Of a stretch of DNA of 64,000 nucleotides, positions 44,872-57,435 are shown one piece after another. Both the position numbers and the translations under genes were made by a program. A model generated the notes under the pieces. That model had not been told where the DNA came from, searched no databases, and saw only the letters and a program-made list of their open reading frames with translations. The number at the start of each line of letters is the position of its first letter. The stretch's first letter is position 1. Source of the DNA: Aristolochia californica (lineage: Eukaryota > Streptophyta > Magnoliopsida > Piperales > Aristolochiaceae); the NCBI GenBank assembly GCA_029961685.1, contig JARWKL010000008.1, forward strand, positions 18,819,981 to 18,883,980, read 5' to 3'.

Positions 44872-47800
44872 CTAGGTAAGATTTTTTTGCTTGAAAAGTG
44901 TTTCTAGAAAACTTGAGGTAAGAATTTTTTGCTTGAAAGTGTTACCTCAAAAAATGCACAAACAATGCCTTATAGTTGTACAAAGTATTGTGGTTTCACC
45001 AATAATTACATACCACAAAATTTTCAACTAGAAATGTGTTGCCAGAACACATGAGGCACTAATGGTCCATGGAGACATATTTTTACTAGAAATATTTTTC
45101 AAATGTTTTATGAAAAATACAAGAAAAAAGATATATGGTTGGAGAAACTAAATTGCTTCACCAAAAAATGACTTACCACAATTTTCCTAGTAAGAATTTT
45201 CTGCTAGAAAACGTTTCCTGGAAACATGCACTAGTGGTCCCTAGAGACGTGTTTTTACTAAAAGTATTTCTCCAATATTTACTACAAAAAAGGCATTAAC
45301 CAGGTCTTATAGTGGTAGAAAGTAATTTGTTTCAGAAAAATTGCCTCACCACAAAATTTTTCTGGTAAACACTCTTAGCTAGAAATGTTTTTCCAACAAA
45401 CATGAGGCACTTATGTTGCTAGGAGACATATTTTTACTTGAAATAATTCTCCAATGTTTCTTGAAAAAATGCACTGACATGACCTTATAGTTGCAGGAAG
45501 TAATTTTTTTAAGCAAAAATTGGCTTACCAAAGAATTTTCCACATAAGAATTTTTAACAAGAAAAGTGTTTTCAAGAAAGATGATGTAGTTATGGTCCCT
45601 AGAGACATTTTCACAAGAAATACTGTGCAAATGTTTCCTAAAAAAAGGTACAACCATGGCTTTGTAGTTGTAGAAAGTAATTTGTTTCAAAAAAAATTGT
45701 GTTACCACAAAATTTTCCAGGTAAGAATTCTTTGCTAGAAATGTGTTTCCATAAATTATGCACTTATGGTCCTTGGAGACGTATTTTTAAAAGAATTATT
45801 TTTCCAACGTTTCATGAATAAGGGAACTAACAAGGCCATAAAGTTGTAGAAAGTAATTAGTTTCAGTAAAAATTGCTATACCTCAAAATTTTCTAGATAA
45901 GAATTTTCAACTAGAAAAGTGAAAATATTTTTCCAATGTTCCTTCAAAAAAAAAAGGTACTAACAAGGCCATACAGTTATAGAAGGTCATTTGTTTCAGC
46001 AAAAATTGTCTTACCACAGAATTTTCCTTGTAAGCATTTTAGGCTAGAAAAGTGTTTCAAGGAAATATAAGGCACTAATGGTCCCTAGACACATATTTTT
46101 ACTACAAATATTTTACCAACTTTTCTTGAAAAAAGGCTCCAACAAAGCCTTAAAGTTGTAAAATGTAATTTATTTCAGTAAAAATTGCCTTACCACCTAT
46201 TTTTCTAGGTCTCAATTTTCAACGTTTCCAAAAACAAAATGCACTAACAAGGCCTTTAGTTGTTCAAAGTAATTTGATTCAGAAACATTTGCCTAATAAA
46301 AACTTTTCCAAGTAAGAATTTTTAGCTAGAAAAGTGTTTCTAGGAAACATGTGTCACTAATGGTCCTTATAGACGTATTTTTACTAGAAATACTTTTCCA
46401 ATGTTTCTTGAAAAAATACACTAACAAGGCCTTGTAGTTGTAGAAAGTAATTTGTTTCAACAAAATTTTACTGGTAAGAATTTTCAGCTCGAAAAGTGCT
46501 TCGTGTAAACATGATGCACTAATGATCCTTGGACACATATTTTTACTAGAAATATTTTTCCAACGTTTCTTGAAAAAATACATCAACAAGGCCTTATAGA
46601 TGTAGAGAGTAATTTGTTTTAGCAAAAAATGTTTTACCTCAAAAAATTTCCTGGTAAAATGTTTTGCTAGAAAAGTATTTCCAAGAAACATGAGGCATTA
46701 ATGGTCCCTGAAGACATATTATTACAAGAAATAATTTTCCAACATTTCCTAAAAAAGGCACTAATAAGGCCTTATAGGGTTAAAATGTAATTTTCTCCAC
46801 CAAAAATTTTCATACCACAATATTTTCCTGGTCAAATTTTTCAATGTTTCCAAAAAAAATGCACTTACAAGGCCTTATAGTTGTTAAAAGTAATTTGATT
46901 CAAAAAAAAGTTGGCTTACCAAAAAATTTACCTAGTAAGAATTTTTCGCTAGAAAAGTGTTTTCAGGAAACATGAGGCACTAATGGTCCCTATAGATATA
47001 TTTTTAAAAGAAATATTTTTCCAATGTTTCAAGAAAAAATACAATAACAAAGCCTTGTAGTTGTAGAAAGTAATTTGTTTCAGTAAAATTTTTTGAGTAG
47101 AAAATTTTCAGCTTGAAAAGTGTTTGGAGGAAAACAGGAGGCACTAATGGTCCATGGACACATATTTTGACTACAAATACTTTTCCAAGGTTTACTAAAA
47201 AAGTACACGAACAAGGCCATAAAGTTGCAGAAAGTTATTTGTTTTAGTAAAAATTGTTTTAGCACAAAATTTTCCTTTTAATAATTTTCCGCTAGAAAAG
47301 TGTTTCCTGGAAACATGAGGCACTAATGGTCCCTGGAGAAATTTTTTTTCTAGAAATACTTTTCCAACATTTCTTGAAAAAAAAAGCACTAAGAAGGCCT
47401 TATAGTTGTAAAATGTAATTTGATTCAGAAAAAACGCCTTGAGCAAAAACATTTCCAAGATAGAATTTTCAGCTAGAAACGTTTTTCTTGCATACGTGTT
47501 TTTACTAGAAATACTTTTCCAACATTTCCTAAAAAATACATTAACAAGCCTTGTAGTTGTACAAAGTAATTAGTTTTAGTAAAATTTTCCTTGTAAGAAT
47601 TTTTTGCTTGAATTTTTTTTCAAGGAAACATGAGGCACTAAAGGTTTCTGGATAGGTATTTTTACTATAAATACTTTTACAATGTTTCCTAAATAATGTA
47701 CTAACAAGGTCTTTTAGTAGTAGAAAGTAATTTTTTTTAGCAAAATTTTGTTGCAAAGAATTTTCCTACAAAATTGTCCCTAGAGACGTATTTTTAATTG

Positions 47801-48815
47801 AAATACTTTGCCAATGTTTCCTGAAAAAATGGCACTAAAAAGGCCTAATAGTTGTAGAAAGTAATTTGTTTTAGCAAAAATTTCCTTACCACAAATTTTT
47901 CCTAGTAATTGTTTTCGACTACAAAAGTGTTTCCAAGAAACATGTGGCACTAATGGTCTGTGGAGACATATTATTACTAGAAGTACTTTTCTAATTTTTC
48001 CAAAAAAAGGCACTAACATGGGGTTAAAGTTTTAGAAAGTAATTTATTTCAGCAAAAATTGACTTACCAAAACAAATTTTAGTAAGATTTTTTTGCTAGA
48101 ACAGTGTTTCCAGGAAACAAGAGATAGTCCTTGGAGATGTATTTATACTAGAAATCTTTTCTAACATTTCCTGAAAAAAATGCACTAACAAGGCGTTATA
48201 GTTGTAAAACATAATTTGTTTCAGCAAAAATTGTCTTACCACAAAATTGTCATGTAAGAATTTTATGCTAGAAAAGTGTTTCCAACAAAGATGAGTCACT
48301 AATGGACCCTGGAGATGTATTTTTTCTAAATTTATGTTTTCCAATTTTTCCTTAAAAAAGGCTCTATCAAGCTCTTATAAATTTTGAAAGTAATTTGTTT
48401 TAATAAAAATTGCCTTACCACAAAATTTTCCTGGTAAGAATTTTTAGCTAGAAAAATGTTTCCAGGAAACAAGAGGTTCTAAATATCTCTGAAGATGTAT
48501 TTTTACTCGAAATACATTTCCAATGTTTCCTTAAAAAATGCACAAACAATGCCTTATATTTTTAGAAAGTACGGTGGTTTCACCAAAAATTGTCTTACCA
48601 CAAAATTGTTTTAGTAAGAATTTTCAACTAGAAATGTTTTGCCAGGGCTCATCAGGAACTAATGGTCCCTAGAGACATACTTTTACTAGAAATAGATTTC
48701 TAACATTTCATGAAAAAATACCCGAAAAAGGCCTTATAGTTAGAGAAAGTAATTTGTTGTAGCCAAAATTGATTTACCACAAAATTTACCTAGTAAGAAT
48801 ATACTGCTAGAAAAG
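44872..48815 (+). repeat. 180-bp satellite, block 6
   Basis: About 22 monomers, plus orientation. The composition differs from blocks 1-4: CAGCTAGAAAAG replaces CAGCTTGAAAAG in most, and types include one with TAATTTGATTCAG (about 46261, 46889, 47418), preceded by a shortened monomer, and followed by one with CTTGTAGTTGTAGAAAG lacking the TTGCCTTACCACAA segment. The dyad GTTTCC-GGAAAC persists. Several monomers are truncated. Confidence 0.9.
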
Positions 48816-49162
48816 TATTGAATTTAAGGAAAATAGAAATACTTCATTGACTTCATTAACTTATTATAATCAGAGTACATGAACCTCTATTTATAATAGA
48901 GGAAGGTAGTAGTGTCCAATTATAATAAAACTACCTTTGTCCCAATTACACCCAATCTCTAACACTTAAAGATAATTCCTAGAATAATTAAATAACTCAA
49001 TATAGATAAAACACAAACATAACTTAAATTAGAACTCTTCTAGGACGTGATGGTAAGATAATGATGCCTTTGTGAGTTACAAGGGGGTAGTGGTCTCTCT
49101 TATAATACTCTTAGATATGTGGGCCTTCCCTGGTCATGTGAGCTGGTGCCCATCTTCAAACA
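48816..49162 (-). mobile_element. Family A solo LTR (A-g)
   Basis: 347 bp, TATTGAATTTAAGG to CATCTTCAAACA on plus, with a target duplication AAAAG exact at 48811-48815 and 49163-49167. About 95 bp shorter than a full LTR through an internal deletion. A solo LTR with matching flanks is the product of recombination between two LTRs. Confidence 0.9.
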
Positions 49163-51380
49163 AAAAGTGTTTCCAGGAAACATGCACTTATGGTCCCTGG
49201 AGACGTATTTTTACTAAAAATAGTTTCCCAAAATTTCTTTTAAATGTCACTAACAAGGCCTTATAATTGTAGAAAGTAATTTGTTTTAGCAAAAATTACC
49301 TCACCACAAAATTTTCCTAGTAAAAATTCTCAGCTAGAAAAGTATTTCTAGTAAACATGAAGTACTTATCATGAGAAATATTTTTATTAGAAATACTTTT
49401 CCAATGTTTCAAATAAAAATTCAGTAAGAAGGCCATATAGTTGTATAAAGTAATTTGTTTCTGTAAAAATTGTTTTATGAATTATAATTTTTTACTAGAA
49501 AAATGTTTCCAAGAAACATGAGGCACTAATGATCCCTGGAGATGTATCCTAACTTGAAATATTTTTTGAATGTTTCCAGAAAAAAATGCACTAACAGGAC
49601 CTTCTAGTTGTAGGAAGTAATTTGTTTCAGCGAAAATTGCTTTATAAAAAATAATTTTGGTAAGATTTCTCTGCTAGAAAAGTGTTTCCAATAAACATGA
49701 GGCACTTATGGTCCCTAGAGACGTATTTTTACAAGAAATACTTTACCAACATTTCAAGAAAAAAGGCACTAATAAGGCCTAAAAGTAGTAGAAAGTAATT
49801 AGTTTCAGAAAAAAAATTTAGACGAAAGAATTTTTAGTTACAAAATTTTTTCAAGGAAACATGAGGCACTAATGGTCCAAGGAGACGTATTTTTACTAGA
49901 AAATATTTTTCCAATGTTTCCTGGAAAAAAGGCACTACCAAGGCCATACTGTTATAGAAAGTAATTTATTTCGGCAAAAAATTCTTACCACAACAAGGTC
50001 TTATAGTATTTGAAAGTTATTTTATTTAAAAAAAATGGCTTACCAAAAAAATTTTCTAGTAAGAATTTTTGGCTAGAAAAGTGTTTCCAGAAAACATGAA
50101 GCACTAATGGTCCATGCAGATGAATTTTGACTAGAAATACTTATCCAACTTTTCCTAAAAAAAATGCACTTACAAGGTCTTGTAGTTGTAGAAATTAATT
50201 TGTTTCAGCAAAATTTTCTTGGTAAGAATTTTCATATTGAAAAGTGTTTCGAGGAAATATGAGGAACTATTGGTCTCTAGAGATGTATTTTTACTAGAAA
50301 TACTTTTCCAATGTTTCCTTAAAAATACACTAACAACACCTTATAGTTGTAGAAAATAATTTTTTATAGCAAAACATTTCTTAGCACAAAATTTTCTTGT
50401 TAAGAATTCTCGACTAGAAAGGAGTTTCTAGGAAACTTGAGGCACTTATGGTTCCTGGAGACGTATTTTAACAAGAACTATTTTTCCAACATTTAATGAA
50501 CAAAGGAACTAACAAGACCTTGTAGTTGTAGAAAGTAATTAGTTTCATAAAAAAATGCCTTACCTAAAAATTTTCAAGGTAAGAAATTTTAACTAGAAAA
50601 GTGTTTCAGGGAAACTTGAAGCACTAATGATCCAAGGAGTTACTAAAAAATATTTTTCCAATGTTTTTTGAAAAACAAAAAGCACTAAGACGGCCATAAT
50701 GTTATAGAATGTAATTTGTTTAAGTAAAAATAGCTTTACCACAAAATTTTCTTAGAAATAATTTTTAGCTAGAAAAGTGTTTCCTGGAAACATAAGGCAT
50801 TAATGGTCCCTAGAGATGTATATTTACTACAAAATAATATTCCAACATTTCTTTAAAAAAAAGGCTCTAACAAGGCCTGAAATTTGTAAAATGAAATTTG
50901 TTTCAGCAAAAAATTGCCTTACTACATATTTTTCTGGTAAGGATTTTCAACGTTTGCTAAAAAATGCACTAACAAGGCCTTATAGTGAAAGTAATTTGAT
51001 TACGAAAAAATTGTCTTACCAACAAATTTTCTTGTAAGAATTTTCTGCTGGAAAAGTGTTTCTTGGAAACATGAGGCACTAATGGTCCCCATAAACATAT
51101 TTTTACTAAAAATATTTTCCAACGTTCCCTGAAAAAATGAACTACCAAGGCCTTGTACTTTTAGAAAGTAATTTGTTTCAAGAAAATTTTCCTGGTAAGA
51201 ATTTTCATCTTGAAAAGTGTTTCGAGGAAACATGAGGCACTAATCGTCCTTGGAGACATATTTTTATTAGAAATATTTTCCATTGTTTTCTAAAAATACT
51301 CTGGAAAAAGGCCATATAGTGGGACAAAGTAATTTGTTTCAAAAAAAAAATATTTACCTCAAAATTTTCCTAGAAAAAAT
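49163..51380 (+). repeat. 180-bp satellite, block 7
   Basis: About 12 monomers of the block 6 kind, including pairs of the TAATTTGAT-type (50985) followed by the CTTGTAG-type (50185, 51155) and monomers with AGTAATTAGTTTCA (49798, 50530). A local multi-monomer period of roughly 0.7-1.0 kb is suggested but irregular. Confidence 0.88.
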
Positions 51381-51504
51381 TGTTAGGGATTAGACACCCT
51401 AATTCAAAACTAACGAGTGCAACAACAACAATCGTAGAAGAAAGGAAAATCAGCAAACAAAAACACACAAGATTTGTACAGGTTCACCACTCTTCGCCAG
51501 TCTA

Positions 51505-53128
51505 CTCACCCTTCTCGACCCTGATAGGTATGGTTTCTCCTCCCATGTATCTCTTGCAACTACTTTATCTTCTATTTCTATGCTCTCTTGCTACAAAGAT
51601 GCAATGTCACATGAGTGTTGGCAAAAGGCAATGCAAACAGAACTACAAGCTCTAGAGGAGAATCACACTTGGGATATTGTTACCGCACCCCCCACCCCCC
51701 TCCACATTCTGCTATTTGGCCTCTTGGGAGTAAATGAGTTTTTTATATCAAGCTGCTTTCAGATGGACCTTTGGATCTATACAGAGCCAGCCTTGTAGCG
51801 CTGGGGAACAAGCAGAAATATAGGATTGATTATGAGGATACATTTGCTCCAGTTTCCAAGATGACCACATTTCGAACCATATTAGCCATTACAGCCTCAC
51901 AGTCTTGGCCACTGCATCAGATGGGTGTAAAGAATGCCTTTCTCCAAGGTGATCTACAAGAGGATATCTACATGAAGCTTCCCTCTGGTATGACTACTTC
52001 TTCCCTTAATGTTGTCTGCAATCTATGCCATCCTCTATATGGGCTTAAGCAAGCTCCTGAGATTGGTTTGACAAGTTTCACGGTACACTTATTCTCCACA
52101 AGTTTACATAGAGTTAGTACGATTCCTCTATCTTCTATCACAAATCTATCGCGGGCATGGTCATTCTCTTGGTTTATGTGGATGACATTATCATTACTGG
52201 CACTGACTCTAGCCTAATTACTAAGCTTCAGCAGGTGTTGCATGCAACTTTTCTTATGAAGGATCTTGGCCAGCTCACGTACTTCTTAGGGATGGAAGTA
52301 CGTCATCGACCCAACGGTATTTTCTTAAACCATCATAAGTATATTCAAGATATTATTACTCTATCTAGTTTGGAGGACACTTCATTGATCGCTACTCCTA
52401 TGGATGTCAATGTCAAATACAGGAAAGATGAAGGGCTCTTCTTGATGATCCTACTATCTATCGACGCCTAGTTGGGAGTTTCATATACTTGACCACAACT
52501 CATCCCGACATCTCCTGTGTCGTTCATCAGGTTCGTCAATTTATGTCTTCTCCTCAGCATCTTCATCTTGTGGTAGTTTAGCACATCATCCACTATTTGC
52601 GAGGTTCTCCTACCCGTGGATTATTCTTTTCTATAGGCTACATGCTTCGACTTGATACCTACAATGATGCTGATTGGGCTGGGTGCCCCGATACCCATCG
52701 CTCTACTATAGGTTGGTGTGTGTTTTTAGGGGATGCATTGATTTCTTGAAAATGTAAGAAACAAGACCGGGTGTCCAAGTCCTCTATAGAGGTCGTGTAT
52801 CATGTCATGTCTACTGTGTGTTCCAAAATTATATGGCTACGCAGTCTTCTTGTTGAGCTCTATTCTTCAGACTATCCCTATACTTCTCCATGCGGATAAT
52901 AGGAGTGCTATTCTGATTGTTGCCAACAGTGTTTTTCATGAGCGCACCAATCACATTGAGGTTGATTGTCACTCTATCCATGACACTTTGGAGCGCCGGG
53001 TAATATCTCTTCCATACATCTCTTTGGATCTTCAAATGGTTGATGTCTTCACCAAAGCATTGTCTCAACCCCAACATAATTTTCATATTGGCAAATTGTT
53101 GCTAGTTGACTTCCCAACATCAATTTGA
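51505..53128 (+). pseudogene. Copia D reverse transcriptase and RNase H (broken)
   Basis: Begins with ECWQKAMQTELQALEENHTW; the frame shifts near 51710 and continues YRIDYEDTFAPVSKMTTF, GVKNAFLQGDLQEDIYM, LYGLKQAPE; shifts again; then ILLVYVDDIIITGTD (YVDD centre) and FLGMEVRHRPNGIF. RNase H: DADWAGCPDTHRSTIGW, stop, SSIEVVYH, LHADNRSAI (Asp-Asn), FHERTNHIEVDCH, VDVFTKALSQP. Different family from E, B and F by these words. Gag, protease and integrase are absent. Confidence 0.87.
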
Positions 53129-53135
53129 GGGGGGA

Positions 53136-53590
53136 TGTTACCATATGTTGGAATGTATATAAGATAAGTTTTATGTTAATATTTTTTGTATAAATTATGA
53201 CATGTACATAGGTTAATTAGAAAGGGATTAGTTGGGTTGGGTTGCATTGTATTTAGCCCATGGGCTGTATTGTAATTTACCTAACCCTAAGTTTAAATAT
53301 TAAAGAAGAAGAAGGGAGCCGCAATCCCATTTTTCCAGCCTCCTTGGTGTCTTTTTGCTCACAATAAACTCAAAGCTTAATGCTCTTCTCCTTGGCTATT
53401 CTGTCAGCCTCTTGTGGTGGTGTTTCTGTCCACCAAACTCAGAGCTTGGAACTGTTGCTCTTGGTTGTGTCGTCAGTCTCATTTGGTGATGGTTCTGTCC
53501 ATGCAAACTCAGAGTTGGGAGCTCTTATCCTAGATGTTCTGTCAGCCTTCAGTGGTGGACGTTGGGTGTTCTCATCAGGCTTCAATCGTC
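53136..53590 (+). repeat. Copia D 3' LTR with a 70-bp triplication
   Basis: Follows the polypurine tract TTTGAGGGGGGA; starts TGTTACCATATGTTGG. An AT-rich upstream part is followed, at about 53368-53580, by three tandem units of about 70 bp, each with CTCAGAGCTTGG-like and GTTCTGTCAGCCT-like words. The right end is lost where copia F begins, so the exact length is unknown. Confidence 0.72.
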
Positions 53591-53599
53591 TAGAAATCT

Positions 53600-54806
53600 T
53601 TGCTAGCACCCAAATCCTTAATTGCAAACTTCTTGGACAACTCTCTTTTCACCTTATCTATTTCCTATTTACAAGCACCTACTATCAATGTGTCATCAAT
53701 ATATAGTAGTAGAATGGTGTAGGAGTCATCAAGCTTCTTTAGATAACAACAATGATCCATCTAGCACCTCAAGAAATCAATACTACTCATGAAGATGTCA
53801 AAATTCTTATACCACTATCTTGAAGCCAATTTAAGACCATACAAGATATTTTGAAGTTTGCACACCATTTTCTCCTTTCCTTGTGCTTTGAAACCCTATG
53901 TCTGCATCATGTAAATTTCTTCCTCCAAATCACCATGAAGAAATGTTGTCTTTACATCCAACTTCTCTAAGTGTAAGTCTTCATTTGCCACTAATTGAAA
54001 CATTGTTCTAATAGTAGTCAATTTCACTACTGGAGAGAAAATCTTAGTGTAGTCAATGCCTTTTTTTTGTTGAATGCCCTTTACATGCAGTCTTGCTTTG
54101 TACCACTTGTTGCCATCATCTTCATCTTTTATTCGGTACACCCATTTATTCTTCAAGTCCTTCCCTTCTGGTAACTCAGTCAATTGCCATGTCTGATTGT
54201 ATAACAATTAATCCATCTCATCCTTCATGGCCAACTCCCACTTGGTTGATTCATCAACTTGCACGGCTTCCTCATAACTCTCTGGTTCACCTTTATCAGT
54301 CAACAAAATATAATTCAACGTAAGGGAGTATCTCTGTGGTGGTCTGCTAGATCTGAAAGATCTCCTACATTCAGTCACAAGAATGTCCTGATTTACTTAT
54401 GGTGGTATATTTTTCAAGTCTTCCTAAGAAATATTCTCCATCTCAATGACTGGAAGATCTCTCAACTGAATCACATCAGACTTCTTAGCTTCATTACTTG
54501 TACTCTCAGAATCTATTCTCAACCTATCTTTATAAAAGGCACCTTAATTGAAGATCACATTCTTGCTCTTGATAACCTTACAACTTTGGTCATCCCAAAA
54601 ATGATAATCAAACTCAGTACGACCATAGCCAATAAAAAAATATATATCTTAGATTTAGCATCAAGTTTACTCCTAATAGTAGAATCAATATGAATATAAG
54701 AAACACAACCAAAAACTTTCAAGAAAGAAAGGTTTACCTCTTTGCCGATCCAAAACTCTTCTGTTACTTTACAATCCATGGTGTTGAAGGACCTCTGTTG
54801 ATCAAA
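53600..54806 (-). pseudogene. Copia F integrase tail and reverse transcriptase (broken)
   Basis: Minus strand. 54555-54806 starts within LINRGPSTP and goes on GKEVNLSFLKVFGCVSYIHID (read in pieces across a shift), the end of a copia integrase. 53896-54207 is open: YNQTWQLTELPEGK, WVYRIKDEDDGNKWYKARL, FSPVVKLTTIRTMF, EKLDVKTTFLHGDLEEEIYM. It then runs, with stops, through LYGLK to LLYIDDTLIVGA (YxDD) and ends near 53600 at KDLGAS. Distinct copia family. Nothing of gag, protease or RNase H. Confidence 0.85.
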
Positions 54807-54816
54807 TAGGGGGAGG

Positions 54817-55039
54817 TGTTAATAGCCTTAGAACCAAAACATCTTTGGCAATCTCCTATCTTCCATTGCTGGAATAATTCACTATGAAGATGAAATAGTT
54901 TACATGAGATATCGCACACACTCACATGTGTTTTTCTCTAACCTCTCTCGGGATGCAACTCAAAATCCTTCTTCGTGATGATGATGAAACCCTAATAGCG
55001 GTTCAGCATAATGTTTTGATTAGGCTCCACTACTTAACA
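54817..55039 (+). repeat. LTR fragment with polypurine tract
   Basis: TGTTAATAGCC to CTACTTAACA, preceded by TAGGGGGAGG (54807-54816). Shares its central part with 41467-41698. Probably the 3' LTR of a lost plus-strand element. Confidence 0.65.
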
Positions 55040-56678
55040 AGAATTTTCAACGTTTCCTAAAAAAATGCACTAATAAGGCCTTATGGTTGTAGAAAGTAAT
55101 TTGATTCAGAAAAATTGCCTTACCAAAAAAATTTCCTAGTAAGAATTTTCAGCTAGAAAATTGTTTCTAGGAAACCCGAGGCACTAATAGTCCTTGCATA
55201 TGTATTTTTACTAGAAATAGTTTTCCAATATTTCCTAAAAACAGCAATAACAAGGCCTTGTAGTTGTACAAAGTACTTTGTTTCAACAAAATTTTCCTAG
55301 TAAGAATTTTCAGCTTTAAAAGTGTTTCAAAGAAACATGTGGCATTAATGGTCCATTGGAAATGTCTTTTTACTAGAAATACTTTTCCAATGATTCCTGA
55401 AAAAATACACGAACAAAGCCTTAGAGTTGTAGAAAGTAATTTGTTCCAACAAAAATTACCTTACCCCAAAATTTTCTTGGTAAGAATTTTCAGCTATAAA
55501 AGTGTTTCCCGGACAAAAGAGGCACTAATTGGCCCTGGAGACATATGTTTACTAGATCATTTTTCCAATATTTCCTACAAAATATACTAACAAGGCCTTA
55601 TAGTTGTAGAAATTTATTTGTTTCAGCAAATTTTTCCTGGTAAGAATTTTCATCTAGAAAACTTTTACAACCTACACAAGGCACTAATGGTCCTCAAAGA
55701 CGTATTTTTACTAAAATACTTTGCCAACGTTTCCTAAAAAAAAAAAGCCACTAACAAGGCCTAATAGTGTAGAAAAGTGTTTCCAGGAAACAAGATGCAC
55801 TAATGGTCTGTGGAGACGTATTATTACTAGAAACAATTTTGCAATGTTTCCTAAAAAAAAGGCATTAACAAGGCCTTATAGTTGTAGATAGTAATTTGTT
55901 TTAGCAAAAATTGCCTTACCACAAAATATTTTTGGTAAAACATTTTAGCTACAAAAGTGTTTCCAGGAAACATGAGGCACTAATAGTTCTTGGAGCCGTA
56001 TTTTTACACAAAATACTTTTCGAAAACTTCCACAAAAAAAGCACTAATAAGGCATTGTAGTTGTAAAATGTAATTTTATTTTGCAAAGATTGCCTTACCA
56101 CAAAATTTTCCTGGTAAGAATTGTCAACTAGAAAAGTGTTTCTAGCAAATATAACTCACTAATGGACCTTGCAAATATATTTTTACTAGATATACTTTTC
56201 CAATGTTTCTTTAAAACGCACTAACAAGGCCTTAAGGTTGTAGAAAATAATTTATTTCACCAAAAATTGCCTTACCACAATATTTCTGATAAGAATTTTC
56301 ATTTCCAGCTAGAAAAGTGTTTCTAGGAAACATGAGGCACCAAATGTCTCCAGAGACGTATTTTTACTCGAAATAATTTTTCAACATTTCCTGAAAAACT
56401 ACACTAACAATGCCTTATAGTTATAGAAAGTAATTTGTATCACCAAAAATTGTCTTACCACAAAATTTTCCTAGTAAGAATTTTCAGATAGAAATGTGTT
56501 TCCAGAACACATGAGGCACTAATAGTCCCTATAGATGTATTTTTACTAAAAATACTTTCCCAATGTTTCAAGAAAAAATACACAAAATAGCCATATAGTT
56601 GGAGAAGGTAATTTTTTAAGCAAAAATTGAATTACCACAAAATATTTTGCTAAAAAATTGTTTCCAAGAAAAAAAAAT
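55040..56678 (+). repeat. 180-bp satellite, block 8 (right end of the array)
   Basis: About nine monomers of the block 6/7 kind, starting within a TAATTTGATTCAG monomer. The last monomer is cut at TTGTTTCCAAG followed by a run of A. To the right no further 180-bp satellite is seen in the window. Confidence 0.9.
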
Positions 56679-57334
56679 TAAATCCATTGAGACTTTTTAT
56701 TGGTACCTTTGTGTTTTTTACCCTTTTCTTGTGAATGACAAGCATTACCCATTACACAGTTTAGTGATTATTTTCACTATTTTTGTTTGAAATCCTTTGA
56801 TGTTGGTTTCGACTTATGTTTTATCATCCATTTTTTGAGAGTGCTTCCAGATTCATACTTATCCTTGGGACATTATGATGGAGAAAATTATTACTAAATC
56901 TATGTTATTTATTTCAAGTTGAGATCACCGCCATTACCTCCCAATTTGAGGGGGAGAAGTAGAAGGAGAAGTACAAGAAAGAGATATTTTATTCTATAAA
57001 ATTACACCAACATGTGGAATAAAATATCTCTTTCTTGTACTTCTTCTTCTACTTCTTCCCCTCAAGTTGGGAGGTAATGGCAATGATCTCAGCTTGAAAA
57101 AAATAATATAGATGTAGTAATAATCTCATCCATCATGGTGTCCCAAGGATAAGTACAAAACTAGACATGGACTCTCAAAAGGTAAAAAGGGGTGATAAAA
57201 CATAAGTCAAAACCAACTTCAAAGGATTTTGAACAAAAATAGTGACAATAATCACTGAAGTGGGTAATGTTTATCATTCACAAGAAAATGATAAAAAACC
57301 CAAGGGTACCAATAAAAAGTCTGAATGGATTTAA
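56679..57334. repeat. Large imperfect hairpin (arms about 317 bp)
   Basis: Left arm 56679-56994, right arm 57017-57334, spacer 22 bp (56995-57016). The inner 38 bases of each arm pair with only one mismatch; overall pairing is roughly 85-90% by eye with small indels. Both arms are the region next to the polypurine tract of element H (compare 57720-57990). The turning point is just past GAGGGGGAGAAGTA. A transcript from either side would form a long double-stranded stem. Confidence 0.9.
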
Positions 57335-57435
57335 AAATATCCATATATATAAAAAGGTAAATCAACCGAAGTGACACACAAGAGTTTGGGCCAAAGGGGT
57401 ATGTGAGAGTCAAAAAAAGGATGGTATGAGAAAGG
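57335..57435 (-). mobile_element. Element H internal fragment left of element H
   Basis: Continues the right arm and matches 57990-58095 inside element H (AAATA(T/C)CCATAT, GTGAGAGTCAAA, AAAGGATGGTA). It shows that an earlier H copy lay here before the complete one inserted at 57436. Confidence 0.75.

Larger units (their letters stand above)
51381..55039. mobile_element. Composite of nested copia remnants in satellite
   Basis: Left end TGTTAGGGATTAG, right end CTACTTAACA, flanked by AAAAT (51376-51380) and AGAAT (55040-55044), a possible duplication with one change. Inside, in order: LTR fragment (51381-about 51500), copia D RT-RNase H on plus (51505-53128), its 3' LTR (53136-about 53590), copia F integrase-RT on minus (about 53600-54806), LTR fragment (54817-55039). 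The two end pieces may be parts of one LTR family, into which D and F fragments were brought by later insertions or recombination. The history cannot be fully resolved by eye. Confidence 0.7.

Noticed and set aside
54259..54693. 144-codon plus-strand frame
   Set aside because: It is antisense to the copia F integrase-RT on the minus strand, which has clear motifs.
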